Positions 52,992-61,978 are shown, counted from the first letter of the stretch. The stretch: DNA of 64,000 nt from Marinifilum flexuosum (GCF_003610555.1 NZ_RAPQ01000008.1:1914490-1978489), one strand, 5' to 3'. The notes: generated by a model not told the origin, from the sequence alone. Program-made: numbers and translations.

Positions 52992-53239
52992 GGTAAAGTC
53001 CCTCTTTTAAGGGGGATGCAGGGGGAGGTTTTTGATTTGGATTGAACAGATTTACAGTCATCCTGATCTTTGCAGTCATTCCGTCATCCAGAACTGACGA
53101 GGTCATCCAGAACTGACGAGGTCATCCTGAACTTGTTTCAGGATCTTAGGATCTCAGGATCTAAGAAATAAGAAGAAAGAGATGCTGAAATGAGTCCAGC
53201 ATTATATATATAAGTGCTGAAAAATCAGCAGGACGAAAA
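52992..53239. repeat. Repeats upstream of the GIY-YIG gene
   Basis: Two 19-bp tandem units (53082-53100, 53101-53119: NGTCATCCAGAACTGACGA) followed by the palindromic GTCATCCTGAACTTGTTTCAGGATC element (53121 on; arms ATCCTGAA and TTCAGGAT), and an AGTCCC...GGGGGA element near 52996. Similar words recur after the gene (53553-53690). Confidence 0.75.
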
Positions 53240-53527
53240 ATGAAGAGAGCATACATATATATCATGTCAAATAAAAATAGAACGACATTGTATATTGGAG
53301 TAAGCTCTGATTTGAATAGAAGAATGGCTGAACATTCGGAAGGGATAGGAGCAAAGTTTACAAAAAGATACAATTTGACTGACTTGCTTTATTATGAGGA
53401 GTTTGATGATATAAGTGAAGCTATAGCCAGAGAAAAACAATTGAAAAATTGGAAGAGAGAATGGAAGTTAAATTTAATTAAGAGTTTGAATCCAGGATTA
53501 AAAGATTTAAAAATGGATTTTAGATAA
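53240..53527 (+). CDS. GIY-YIG nuclease family protein (COG2827-like)
   Basis: Ninety-five residues with the GIY-YIG core in variant form: YIYIMSNKNRTTLYIGVSSDLNRRMAEHS, with Tyr and Ile of the second strand, Arg in DLNRR and the Glu region near AREKQLKNW. This is a single-domain member of the YhbQ type, often multicopy in Bacteroidota. It lies between long stretches of the GTCATCCTGA-type palindromic repeat and interrupts the polysaccharide locus, suggesting insertion. Whether it is active is unknown. Confidence 0.85.
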   Translation: MKRAYIYIMSNKNRTTLYIGVSSDLNRRMAEHSEGIGAKFTKRYNLTDLLYYEEFDDISEAIAREKQLKNWKREWKLNLIKSLNPGLKDLKMDFR

Positions 53528-53880
53528 ATGAAATTATTCTGTGGAGTTATCCTGAATTGACGCAGTCATCCTGAGTTTATCTCAGGATCTCAAGAATACA
53601 GAAACAGGTGCTGAGCTGACGCCGTCATCCTGAACTGACACAGTCATCCTGAACTTGTTTCAGGATCTCATAATCTCAGCATGACAAAAAAAACATAAGA
53701 TTGAAAAGGTGCTGATCCAGACAGTTGTTGGGACAGCATAATATTAGAAATAGAATAGTACGAAAGATAGATAAACACAATAAAAAAATAAACGCTGATT
53801 AAAAGTAGAAACGCTTATTAGTGAAATCCGTCCTAATCCGCGTAATCAATATAAAAATCGGCGAAATCAACATACACAGT
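53528..53880. repeat. Repeats downstream of the GIY-YIG gene
   Basis: Palindromic GTCATCCTGAACTTGTTTC-GGATCTCA units (53640-53680) and related words from 53553, then an AACGCTGATTAAAAGTAGAAACGC / AATCCGCGTAATC type dispersed repeat near 53791-53865 that continues into the region just before the Wzz ATG. The in-frame GTG at 53821 would translate that repeat, so is not used. Confidence 0.6.
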
Positions 53881-54990
53881 ATGCAAGAACAAAAAAATAT
53901 AACCCAAGCCGACGACGAAATCGACCTAATTGCACTCGCCAAAACCCTCTGGGAAGGCCGCCGAACAGTAATAAAGACGACCATCATTTTCATGCTCATA
54001 GGTATCTTCGTAGCCATATTCTCAGAAAAAGAATACACTGCTTCATGTACTATCGTGCCACAAATGACTGATGGCGGTAGTAAGCTGGGAGGAAGCCTTG
54101 GAGGATTAGCAGCTATGGCTGGAATTAATCTAGGTTCAGTGGGCGTAGGATCAGACATCCCACCAACTTTGTACCCTAAAATTGTGAACAGCATTGCCTT
54201 TCAAAAAGATTTAATGAAAACACCTTTGACCATTGAAGGAGAGGATAAGCAAGTAACATTTGCCAACTATTATTTAGAAATCAAAAAAACAGGTCTACTT
54301 ACATATTTTAAAAAATATACAATTGGCTTACCGGGCTTAATCCTAAAAAAAATTCGTGGCACATCCTCAGTCACTAATGCGCAGTCAACAAAGGATGGTT
54401 TATTGTCAATTACCCAAGATGAAAAAGATCTTATTGATCTTCTACAAGGTAAGTTATCTGTTGAGTTTAACAAAAAGAATGGGTATTTATATATTTCGGT
54501 AAAAATGCCAGAAGCGAAAGCTGCTGCTCAGATGGTACAAAGTGCGCAAATAATCTTACAAGATGCAATCACTAAGTTTAAAATACAAAAAGCAAAGGAT
54601 CAGTTGGTATTTGTAGAAGAGCGTTATCTTGAAAAGGAGAAAGAGACACAAGAAGCTCAACAAAAGTTAGCACGATTTAGAGATAGTAATAGAAATATAA
54701 GTTCGGCATTAGCGCAAACAGAATTAGAACGATTAACTGCAGAGTATAACTTGGTTTATGGTGTTTTTTCCGAATTAGCTAAAAAATTGGAGCTCCAGAA
54801 AATTCAAGTTAAGGAAGATACTCCCGTTTTTACGGTAATTGAGCCTGTATATATACCCTTTGAACGTTCAAAACCTAAAAGATCAATTATTTTAATAGTT
54901 ACTACATTACTTGGAGGAGTAATAGGTGTTGGTGTAATTTTTTTGAGAAAGTTTTGGAGAGGTATACAACTTGAATGGAATGAAGGATGA
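53881..54990 (+). CDS. Wzz/GumC-like polysaccharide chain-length protein
   Basis: Inner-membrane protein of about 369 aa from the ATG at 53881. Two membrane helices (about 33-51 and about 342-360) flank a periplasmic part with a coiled coil (about 220-310; KDQLVFVEERYLEKEKETQEAQQKL). A Pro-rich segment before the second helix (YIPFERSKPKRSI) is typical of Wzz. No tyrosine kinase domain is fused, and none follows. It controls chain length and bridges to the Wza channel encoded upstream. A start 60 bp earlier lies in a dispersed repeat and is rejected. Confidence 0.88.
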   Translation: MQEQKNITQADDEIDLIALAKTLWEGRRTVIKTTIIFMLIGIFVAIFSEKEYTASCTIVPQMTDGGSKLGGSLGGLAAMAGINLGSVGVGSDIPPTLYPKIVNSIAFQKDLMKTPLTIEGEDKQVTFANYYLEIKKTGLLTYFKKYTIGLPGLILKKIRGTSSVTNAQSTKDGLLSITQDEKDLIDLLQGKLSVEFNKKNGYLYISVKMPEAKAAAQMVQSAQIILQDAITKFKIQKAKDQLVFVEERYLEKEKETQEAQQKLARFRDSNRNISSALAQTELERLTAEYNLVYGVFSELAKKLELQKIQVKEDTPVFTVIEPVYIPFERSKPKRSIILIVTTLLGGVIGVGVIFLRKFWRGIQLEWNEG

Positions 54991-55021
54991 GTTTTAAAAT
55001 TAATTTGTAAGAAGATAGAAT

Positions 55022-55246
55022 ATGGAAATTAAGGAGTTTATTGAAAAATTTGCGGAGGCAATTGAAGTTGAAGAAGTAGAAATTTTGAATGCGGAAACGG
55101 AATTTAGAGAATTAGATGAATGGAGTTCATTGTCTATTATGATGTTAATTGCTATGATGGATGAAGAATATGAGAAGCAAGTAGGAGATAAGGAAATTAA
55201 AGCTTGTCAAACGATTCAGGATTTATATGGCATAACTTTATCATAG
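55022..55246 (+). CDS. Acyl carrier protein
   Basis: A 74-aa acidic helical protein with the phosphopantetheine site in the form WSSLS (Ser36 by alignment to DSL of standard ACPs) and following helix MMLIAMMDEEYEKQVG. It differs strongly from primary AcpP (no DSLDTVEL), so is a dedicated carrier. It starts 31 bp after the Wzz gene and leads a packed cassette: the ketosynthase gene follows 6 bp after its stop. It would hold acyl groups made by the ketosynthase and reductase. Confidence 0.88.
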   Translation: MEIKEFIEKFAEAIEVEEVEILNAETEFRELDEWSSLSIMMLIAMMDEEYEKQVGDKEIKACQTIQDLYGITLS

Positions 55247-55252
55247 TTTTAT

Positions 55253-56311
55253 ATGGCGGTCTTAGAGTTTGAAAATATTGGAATCTCAGCTATGTCTGGT
55301 GCCGTTCCTAAAACTGTTATTAATAACTACGAGTATACAAAGCATTTTCCAGTTGAACAAGTAAAAGAAGTAGTGGATAAAATTGGAATTTATGAGCGTA
55401 GATTTGTTGATTCTAGTACATGTGCTTCGGATTTGTGCTTTGCTGCTGCGGAAAAGTTAATAGAGGATAATCAGATTGATAAAAATGAAATTGACTTGAT
55501 TGTTTTCATTTCACAGACACCTGATTATCGAATGCCTGCTACCTCATTGTTGTTGCAAGATCGTTTGGGTTTATCAAATAAAACTATTGCTTTTGATATT
55601 AATCTTGGTTGTTCTGCATTTATTTATGGACTATCTGTGGTTTATGGGTTCATGCAAAATAAAAATATTCGTAAAGCATTAATATTAGATGGGGAAACTA
55701 GATCTAAAGTTTATTCTCCTAAGGATCGACAAAGTGCCTTTATTTTTGGAGATGCTGGAGTGGTTGCGTTGATAGAGAGAAACGAAAAATTTGGAAAATC
55801 ATACTTTTCGTTAAACTCTGACGGATCAAGATCTGACCTAATAATGATAAAAGGAGGTGGATATCGTTGTCCCAGTTCATTAGAAACTTTGGAAGAAAAG
55901 GTTGTGGATGAATATGGTAATATTCGTAGTGATGAACATGGATATATGAAAGGTGGAGATGTTTTTAACTTTGTAATAAGAGAAGTGCCGAAGGATTTAA
56001 AATTCTTGATGAAATATGCAGAAATGGATAAAGATGAGTTTGATTATTATGTTTTTCATCAGGCAAATAATTTTATCAATTCATATATTGCAAAGAAATT
56101 AAAACTGGATTCTACTAAAATACCAGCGACTATTCATAAATATGGTAATACTTCTTCTGTATCTGTACCATTAACTATTATAAGCGAGTTGAAAGAACAA
56201 TTTACCACCCCTAAAAAAGTTCTTTTGAGTGCTTTCGGTGTTGGCATGACTTGGGCTACAGGTGTTATAAATTTGGATAATTGTGCAATTAGTGAAATAG
56301 TAGAAATTTAA
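55253..56311 (+). CDS. 3-oxoacyl-ACP synthase III-like ketosynthase
   Basis: FabH-type thiolase fold, 352 aa. The Cys-His-Asn triad is intact: Cys120 in NLGCSAFIYGL, His269 in VFHQANNF and Asn299 in KYGNTSSVSVP. It should condense an acyl starter, often acetyl-CoA, with malonyl on a carrier. It differs from housekeeping FabH at the N-terminus (GISAMSGAVPKTVI) and belongs to the kind found in polysaccharide loci. It lies between the ACP gene (6 bp) and the SDR gene (3 bp), so they are one transcript and probably one pathway. Confidence 0.9.
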   Translation: MAVLEFENIGISAMSGAVPKTVINNYEYTKHFPVEQVKEVVDKIGIYERRFVDSSTCASDLCFAAAEKLIEDNQIDKNEIDLIVFISQTPDYRMPATSLLLQDRLGLSNKTIAFDINLGCSAFIYGLSVVYGFMQNKNIRKALILDGETRSKVYSPKDRQSAFIFGDAGVVALIERNEKFGKSYFSLNSDGSRSDLIMIKGGGYRCPSSLETLEEKVVDEYGNIRSDEHGYMKGGDVFNFVIREVPKDLKFLMKYAEMDKDEFDYYVFHQANNFINSYIAKKLKLDSTKIPATIHKYGNTSSVSVPLTIISELKEQFTTPKKVLLSAFGVGMTWATGVINLDNCAISEIVEI

Positions 56312-56314
56312 TTT

Positions 56315-57079
56315 ATGAATTTTAATCCCTTTAGTCTTAAGGATAAAGTTATTGTTATAACAGGTGCTTCATCAGGAATAGGGCAACAATGTGCTATTGA
56401 TTGTAGTAAGATGGGGGCAAAAGTTGCATTACTTGGAAGAGATTGTGATAGGTTAAAAATGACGATTTCTCAAATGAAGAATCGAGAGAAACATTTGATG
56501 TTCTCAGTTGATTTGGCGGATGTAAAGTGCCTTAAAGATGTTATATCAACTGTAGTGTCCTCTCTTGGTAAGGTTAATGGTTTTATTCATGCTGCAGGAA
56601 TAGAAAAAACATTGCCATTAAAGCTTACTAAACAACAAGATATGAAGGAAGTTTTCGATGTTAATGTTATCAGTGCAGTAGAATTGCTGAAAATATTGAC
56701 TAGTAGGAAATTTAAAGGTGATGGACAAAAACATGTCCTAATTGCATCTATAACAGGAGTAATTGGTAGAGCTGGATTGACGGCTTATTCTGCATCAAAA
56801 GGAGCATTGATTTCATTAACAAGAAGTCTTGCTTTAGAATTAGCTCCTAGGAGTATAAATGTAAACTGTGTATCTCCTGGAACTATTCTAACTCCTATGA
56901 TGGAAAGTTTTCTTTCAAAGCTGTCAGATGATGAAAGGATTAAAAGAAGTCAAGGCTTTCATCTAGGACTAGGTAAAACAACAGATGTTTCTAATGCATG
57001 TATTTTTTTATTAAGTGATGCTGCTAATTGGATGACTGGTCAAAATATTATTATTGATGGTGGATATACTTCAGGGTGA
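56315..57079 (+). CDS. FabG-like SDR family oxidoreductase
   Basis: Classical short-chain dehydrogenase, 254 aa. Cofactor loop TGASSGIG (17-24), Asn117, Ser145, Tyr158 and Lys162 (YSASK) are all present, so it should be active, with NADP(H) the likely cofactor (family knowledge). By position it probably reduces the 3-oxoacyl group made by the upstream ketosynthase to 3-hydroxyacyl. Its 3' end overlaps the next gene by 23 bp, implying translational coupling. Confidence 0.9.
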   Translation: MNFNPFSLKDKVIVITGASSGIGQQCAIDCSKMGAKVALLGRDCDRLKMTISQMKNREKHLMFSVDLADVKCLKDVISTVVSSLGKVNGFIHAAGIEKTLPLKLTKQQDMKEVFDVNVISAVELLKILTSRKFKGDGQKHVLIASITGVIGRAGLTAYSASKGALISLTRSLALELAPRSINVNCVSPGTILTPMMESFLSKLSDDERIKRSQGFHLGLGKTTDVSNACIFLLSDAANWMTGQNIIIDGGYTSG

Positions 57080-57686
57080 TAATTATAAAATTAAAAGGAT
57101 TATTAATAAACCAGTATCATCTAATTGTTATATAGTATGTAGCAAAAGTGGAGGAGTTATAATTGATCCAGGATCTCCAGATATTACGGATATTGAATTG
57201 TTTCTTAGTAAAAATTGCATGGTGCCTAGATTTATAATTCTTACGCATGAACATTGTGATCATTCATCGGGAGTTAATCAGCTAAGAGAAATATATCCTG
57301 AAATAAAGTTGATTTGTTCTAGTGGTTGTAATAAAGCAATGGCAGATAGTGCCTATAATCTTTCGGAATATTTTGAAGGGTATGAGACATATGCTGTGCA
57401 GTGTGCTGAATATGAAATAAGATCTAATAAATCAATGAGCTTGATAGATTTGGATTTTAAGTTTATAATTTCCCTGGGGCATAGTGTTGGTGGGATGACT
57501 GTGTTTTTTGATAATAATGTATTTACAGGTGATTTAATTATTCCTGAAACAAAGGTAATTACAACATTAAAAGGAGGTGATAAATCATTAGCTGAAGAAA
57601 GTAGGAAAAAGGTTTTAAAAGAATGTAGTGATAATTATATTATCCTTCCTGGGCATGGAGGTATTATTAAGAAGATTGAACTTTAA
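57057..57686 (+). CDS. MBL-fold metallohydrolase (glyoxalase II/thioesterase-like)
   Basis: Metallo-beta-lactamase fold protein of about 209 aa. The two-metal motif is complete: THEHCDHSSG (HxHxDH), a following GHSVGG histidine, TGDLI aspartate and GHGG histidine. Members in this size class hydrolyse thioesters such as S-lactoylglutathione. In this cassette it could release or edit acyl groups on the carrier protein; this is inference. I take ATG 57057, overlapping the SDR gene by 23 bp; a TTG 3 bp earlier is also possible. Confidence 0.85.
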   Translation: MVDILQGDNYKIKRIINKPVSSNCYIVCSKSGGVIIDPGSPDITDIELFLSKNCMVPRFIILTHEHCDHSSGVNQLREIYPEIKLICSSGCNKAMADSAYNLSEYFEGYETYAVQCAEYEIRSNKSMSLIDLDFKFIISLGHSVGGMTVFFDNNVFTGDLIIPETKVITTLKGGDKSLAEESRKKVLKECSDNYIILPGHGGIIKKIEL

Positions 57687-57707
57687 GAAATAAACTCAAT
57701 TACTATC

Positions 57708-59516
57708 ATGATAGATGTTTTAGAAAAGAAGGATTGTACTGGATGTAGTGTTTGTGTTGATGTTTGCCCTACGAAAGCAATATCACTAATTAGCGATATA
57801 GAAGGTTTTTGGTATCCTGAGATAGATTCAAATAAATGTACTAAATGTAATTTATGCGAAAAAAAATGTCCTGTAATTAATCTTCATAAATCCAAAATAA
57901 CTACACTAGAGGAGCCTAAATGTTTTGTTGCTATACACAAAAGTATAGAAACACGTTTTAATAGTACTTCAGGGGGGGTGTTTAGCGCCTTAGCAGAGAA
58001 TACTTACAAGGAAAATGGCTATGTTGGAGGAGCTATTTATGGAGAGAATTTTGAAGTTAAGCATTACATTTCTGATAATGTTGATGATTTAGTAAAATTA
58101 AGACAAAGCAAATATTCTCAGAGTAAAATAGATGGATTCTACAAAAATGTTAAGCTGCTATTGAATGAAGATAGGAAAGTGTTGGTTTGTGGAACCCCAT
58201 GTCAAATGGCTGGATTAAGGGGGTTTTTAGGTAAGGATTATGAAAATCTATTAATTGTTGATTTTATCTGCAAAAGTATAACATCTCCTAAATTCTATAG
58301 TAAATATCTTGAGCACTGGGAGGAAAAAGTTGGAAGTAAGCTGATTTCATTTAAGTTCAAAGATAAAGAGTTGGGATGGAGGGAGTTAGTGAAGCGCTTT
58401 GACTTTAAGAATGGAAAATCTTATTATAGCTCAATGGCAGATGGTGATTTATATAGTTTGGCATACCATGGAAATGTTGTAAGCCGTCCGTCTTGTTATA
58501 ATTGCAAGTATAAAGGATATCCTAGAAATGCGGATATAACCATTGCGGACTTTTGGGGAGTTGAGAACTATTTCCCTGAATTGGATGATAATGCAGGTAC
58601 TTCAGCTATTATTGTGAATACAGAAAAAGGACTCGGATATCTGAAAAAGCTTAATTCAAGATTAATTTTGAAAGATGCTTTTTTAAAGGATATTCAAAAA
58701 TATAACCCGGCATTAATTGAGAGTCAAGCGTATCCCAAGGTGGATCGTAAATTCTTTTTTAATTTGATGGAGGAGGAAGGAATTGAGAAAGCTGTTAATA
58801 TATGCACTCCTCAAGTTAGGAGAAAGTTAACATTTGTAGAGAAGTTGAAAAAAATCGCTCGAATTGTTTTATCAGTTAAAAACCACACTCAATGCAGAAT
58901 TAGACCAATTTGGAAATTTATCTTCTATAATTTTTTAAAAAGAAATGTTAAAACAAACTGGATGAATAATGGTTTTATTTATCCGACTCCTTATGCCATA
59001 ATTGAAATAAAAAAAGGTGCAAAAATTGAACTAAATGGTCCTTTAATAGTAGGAAGTAAAAAAATTAGAAAATCTCGTGCTGAGACTGTTTTATCTATTG
59101 CTAACAAGGGGAATTTATTTATTGATCAACGTTTTGAGTTAGGGTATGGAAGTATGGTTGAGGTGTTTGAAAATGCTACTTTAGAAATTGGTAACTCAGG
59201 AACTAATTATGGTTGTACAATTATATGTGGCAAAAAAATAGAACTGAGAGGTCGGGTATCTTTAGGACGCGAGGTTTCTATCAGAGATACTAATGCACAT
59301 ATAATTGCGATCGATGGCTATAAGGTTTTACGTCCTGTTATAATTGAGAATCATACTTGGTTATGCAGTGGCAGTATTATATGTCCAGGGGTAAAAGTTA
59401 AAGAGGGTGCTGTTGTTGGAGCTTCTTCTTATGTAGTTCAGAATGTTCCAGCGCATAGTTTAGTAAGTGGAAATCCAGCAAAAGTAGTGATGAGAGATAT
59501 TCTTTGGAAGTTATGA
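57708..59516 (+). CDS. Fe-S/FrhB-type oxidoreductase fused to a left-handed beta-helix acyltransferase
   Basis: A 602-aa fusion. Residues 1-60 hold two 4Fe-4S sites (C10, C13, C16, C20 and C44, C47, C50, C54), residues about 80-370 are the FrhB/F420 hydrogenase beta-subunit region seen in polysaccharide loci (TSGGVFSALAE, GTPCQMAGLRG, CKYKGYPRNADITIADFWG), and residues about 405-602 are a hexapeptide-repeat beta-helix ending with the CysE/WcaF-like VVGASSYVVQNVPAHSLVSGNPAKVV. The second part suggests O-acetyl or other acyl transfer to sugar. Separate FrhB-like and acyltransferase genes are common; this fusion is less usual. It overlaps the next gene by 4 bp. Confidence 0.86.
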   Translation: MIDVLEKKDCTGCSVCVDVCPTKAISLISDIEGFWYPEIDSNKCTKCNLCEKKCPVINLHKSKITTLEEPKCFVAIHKSIETRFNSTSGGVFSALAENTYKENGYVGGAIYGENFEVKHYISDNVDDLVKLRQSKYSQSKIDGFYKNVKLLLNEDRKVLVCGTPCQMAGLRGFLGKDYENLLIVDFICKSITSPKFYSKYLEHWEEKVGSKLISFKFKDKELGWRELVKRFDFKNGKSYYSSMADGDLYSLAYHGNVVSRPSCYNCKYKGYPRNADITIADFWGVENYFPELDDNAGTSAIIVNTEKGLGYLKKLNSRLILKDAFLKDIQKYNPALIESQAYPKVDRKFFFNLMEEEGIEKAVNICTPQVRRKLTFVEKLKKIARIVLSVKNHTQCRIRPIWKFIFYNFLKRNVKTNWMNNGFIYPTPYAIIEIKKGAKIELNGPLIVGSKKIRKSRAETVLSIANKGNLFIDQRFELGYGSMVEVFENATLEIGNSGTNYGCTIICGKKIELRGRVSLGREVSIRDTNAHIIAIDGYKVLRPVIIENHTWLCSGSIICPGVKVKEGAVVGASSYVVQNVPAHSLVSGNPAKVVMRDILWKL

Positions 59517-60430
59517 TGGAAAAAATTAAGCTAAATAATGGTTATGATATTCCACTTATAGGTATTGGACCAGGAAGTGTTATGAGAGGTTACTCAGTTC
59601 AAATATTTGGAAAGTCAAAAATTGGACAATTATGTAACAAGATATCAAATAGATTATTATACATCTATAAGGCAAAGAAGTATATAAAGTCGGTTGTTAG
59701 TGCCATTAATACAGGCTATAGATTAATAGATTATTCAGCTGCTTACGGAAGTGAAAAGTTAATTGCTAAGGCAATACAGAAAAGTGGTGTTGAAAGAGAA
59801 GATTTGTTTGTTACATCAAGGATTACTAATCACCAGCAATTGAACAAAGATGTTAGAACTTCTTTCTTTGAGTCATTAAAAAAACTAGAATTAGATTATA
59901 TTGACTTTTATATGTTTCATTGGCCTGTAACAGGTTATTATGAGGATACTTGGCTTGAAATGGTCGAATTATATAAGGAAGGTTATATTAGAGCATTGGG
60001 TGTAGCAAATTGTCACCAACATCATATAGATAATTTGATTAAAAAGAGTGAAATTCTTCCTACAATTAATCAGGTAGAAGTACATCCTCTGTTTACTCAA
60101 AAACCATTGATAGAATATTGTTCGAAAAAGGGAATTATAGTTGAAGGATATACTGCAATAGCACGTTTTGATGATCGTCTAATAAGACTCCCTGCTTTAA
60201 AGCAAATAGCACAAAAGTATAATAAAAGTATTGTTCAGATTGTTATTAGGTGGCACCTACAAAACAAAGTAGTTCCAATAATACGTTCATCAAATAAAAG
60301 GCGTCAGTTAGAAAATATATCGGTATTCGATTTTCAATTAACCAAAGAGGAAATGCTTAAAATAGATAGCATTAATATTAATTCACGTTTACGTTATGAT
60401 CCTGATAACTGCGATTTTTCTGTTCTTTAA
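59513..60430 (+). CDS. Aldo/keto reductase-like protein with substituted catalytic Lys
   Basis: TIM-barrel AKR fold, 305 aa. Of the catalytic tetrad, Asp73 (GYRLIDYS), Tyr78 (AAYGSE) and His136 (YMFHWP) are present, but the Lys is Arg103 (VTSRIT; codon AGG). There is also a long insertion, about 30 residues, near 24-57 between the first strand and the conserved AIxxGYR helix. Such changes may alter or end NADPH-dependent reduction. It sits in the sugar-modification cassette; ATG at 59513 overlaps the upstream stop by 4 bp and the stop overlaps the next start by 1 bp. Confidence 0.85.
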   Translation: MMEKIKLNNGYDIPLIGIGPGSVMRGYSVQIFGKSKIGQLCNKISNRLLYIYKAKKYIKSVVSAINTGYRLIDYSAAYGSEKLIAKAIQKSGVEREDLFVTSRITNHQQLNKDVRTSFFESLKKLELDYIDFYMFHWPVTGYYEDTWLEMVELYKEGYIRALGVANCHQHHIDNLIKKSEILPTINQVEVHPLFTQKPLIEYCSKKGIIVEGYTAIARFDDRLIRLPALKQIAQKYNKSIVQIVIRWHLQNKVVPIIRSSNKRRQLENISVFDFQLTKEEMLKIDSININSRLRYDPDNCDFSVL

Positions 60431-61968
60431 TGAGAGAAACTACTAATAATAAAACAATAGCAAAGAACACATTGTTCTTGTATATCCGTATGATGTTTAC
60501 GTTGTTTGTGTCTTTGTATACATCTCGTGTCATATTAGATATTTTAGGAGTAAACGATTTTGGTATTTATCAATCTGTTGGAGGAATCGTTGGATTTTTA
60601 TCTTTTGTTAGTAGTGCCTTAAGTACAGGGTCATCTAGATTTATAACCTTTGAACTAGGCACAGGTAATAAGGAAAAGCTTCGTCGTACATTCTCAACAA
60701 TATTAACAGTTCATATTATTTTGGCATTATTAATTGCTATAATTGCTGAGATTTCAGGCCCGTGGTTTTTATATAATAAATTGATAATTAGCCCTGATAG
60801 AATGGATGCTGCAGTTTTTGTCTTTCATGTATCCATTTTTACGGCTGTGGTGTCTTTAACACAAGTGCCGTATAATGCTAGTATAATTGCTCACGAAAAA
60901 ATGTCCATATATGCCTATGTTAGTATTTTTGAAGTATCTGCAAAATTGTTAATCGTATATCTATTACCACTTGGTGGAATAGATAAGTTAATATTTTATG
61001 CAGTTTTGCTATGCGCAGTTCAAATCGGAGTAATGTTGTTTTATCGAATATATTGTATTAGTAATTTTAATGAAACCAGGTACAAATTTATTTTCGATAA
61101 AACCATATTTAAAGAAATTGCAGGTTTTTCTGGGTGGAGTTTATTTGCTAATGCATCAATTGCTTTAAATAGTCAGGGAGTGCTATTACTTTTGAATATG
61201 TTTTTTTCACCTACTGTTGTTGCAGCGCGAGCTATTTCTATTCAAGTAAACATGGCTGCAACACAGTTTGTAAATAATTTTAGGACAGCTGTTAACCCTC
61301 AGATTGTAAAGCAATATGCCTCTGGGAATTATGAGGAGTCAAAAGAACTTTTATTATCGTCTACTAAATATTCTTATTATTTAATGTTGATATTGAGTTT
61401 TCCCATCTGCTTGTTAGCCAAACCCCTGTTGGAGTTGTGGTTAGTTGAGGTGCCAGATTATACTGTAATTTTTCTTCAAATTGTTATTGTTCAGAGTTTA
61501 TTTCAAGTGTTCGACTATTCATTTTATATGGCACTATATGCTAAAGGAAGGTTAAGGGAAAATGCATTGATCTCACCCACTATTAGCTTTCTAATATTTC
61601 CTGTCACCTATTTCTTATTTCAGTCAGGATATTCTCCTGTTACATTATCTTGGGCAAGTCTTATTGCTTATGCAATAATAGGTGTTGTTGTTAAACCGAT
61701 AATAATAATAAAAGTAGTGGACTATAAAAAGAAGGATATTTTAAAAGTTTTTACCTCTTGTTGGTGGGTAAGTCTTTGTGCACTCCCCATTCCTATCATT
61801 TGTAATTTTATTTTTGATAAAGGAACTATGATTGGTTTTATTTCACTGGGTATGATTACTATAATTTCAGTGGCTTTAAGTGTCTTTTTTATAGGTTTGG
61901 ATCAAAAAATAAGAAAGAAAATTATTGATGTGATAAGTAATAAGATAAGTTTAAAATTTAATATTTGA
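60430..61968 (+). CDS. Wzx-type polysaccharide flippase (MATE/MVF superfamily)
   Basis: A 512-aa membrane protein with about 12 to 14 hydrophobic helices and the oligosaccharide-flippase N-terminus (NTLFLYIRMMFTLFVSLYTSRVIL, LGVNDFGIYQSVGGIVGFLSF). It moves undecaprenyl-linked repeat units across the inner membrane. ATG overlaps the preceding TAA by one base. No wzy polymerase gene is in the window; it would be expected downstream. Confidence 0.9.
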   Translation: MRETTNNKTIAKNTLFLYIRMMFTLFVSLYTSRVILDILGVNDFGIYQSVGGIVGFLSFVSSALSTGSSRFITFELGTGNKEKLRRTFSTILTVHIILALLIAIIAEISGPWFLYNKLIISPDRMDAAVFVFHVSIFTAVVSLTQVPYNASIIAHEKMSIYAYVSIFEVSAKLLIVYLLPLGGIDKLIFYAVLLCAVQIGVMLFYRIYCISNFNETRYKFIFDKTIFKEIAGFSGWSLFANASIALNSQGVLLLLNMFFSPTVVAARAISIQVNMAATQFVNNFRTAVNPQIVKQYASGNYEESKELLLSSTKYSYYLMLILSFPICLLAKPLLELWLVEVPDYTVIFLQIVIVQSLFQVFDYSFYMALYAKGRLRENALISPTISFLIFPVTYFLFQSGYSPVTLSWASLIAYAIIGVVVKPIIIIKVVDYKKKDILKVFTSCWWVSLCALPIPIICNFIFDKGTMIGFISLGMITIISVALSVFFIGLDQKIRKKIIDVISNKISLKFNI

Positions 61969-61978
61969 AGCAGTTAAA

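Noticed and set aside
53240-53527. Homing endonuclease inside an intron or intein
   Set aside because: The GIY-YIG gene lies between genes, with no split host gene and no intron structure nearby.
53821-53880. GTG start of the Wzz-like protein
   Set aside because: The stretch is part of a dispersed repeat; ATG 53881 starts the normal protein.
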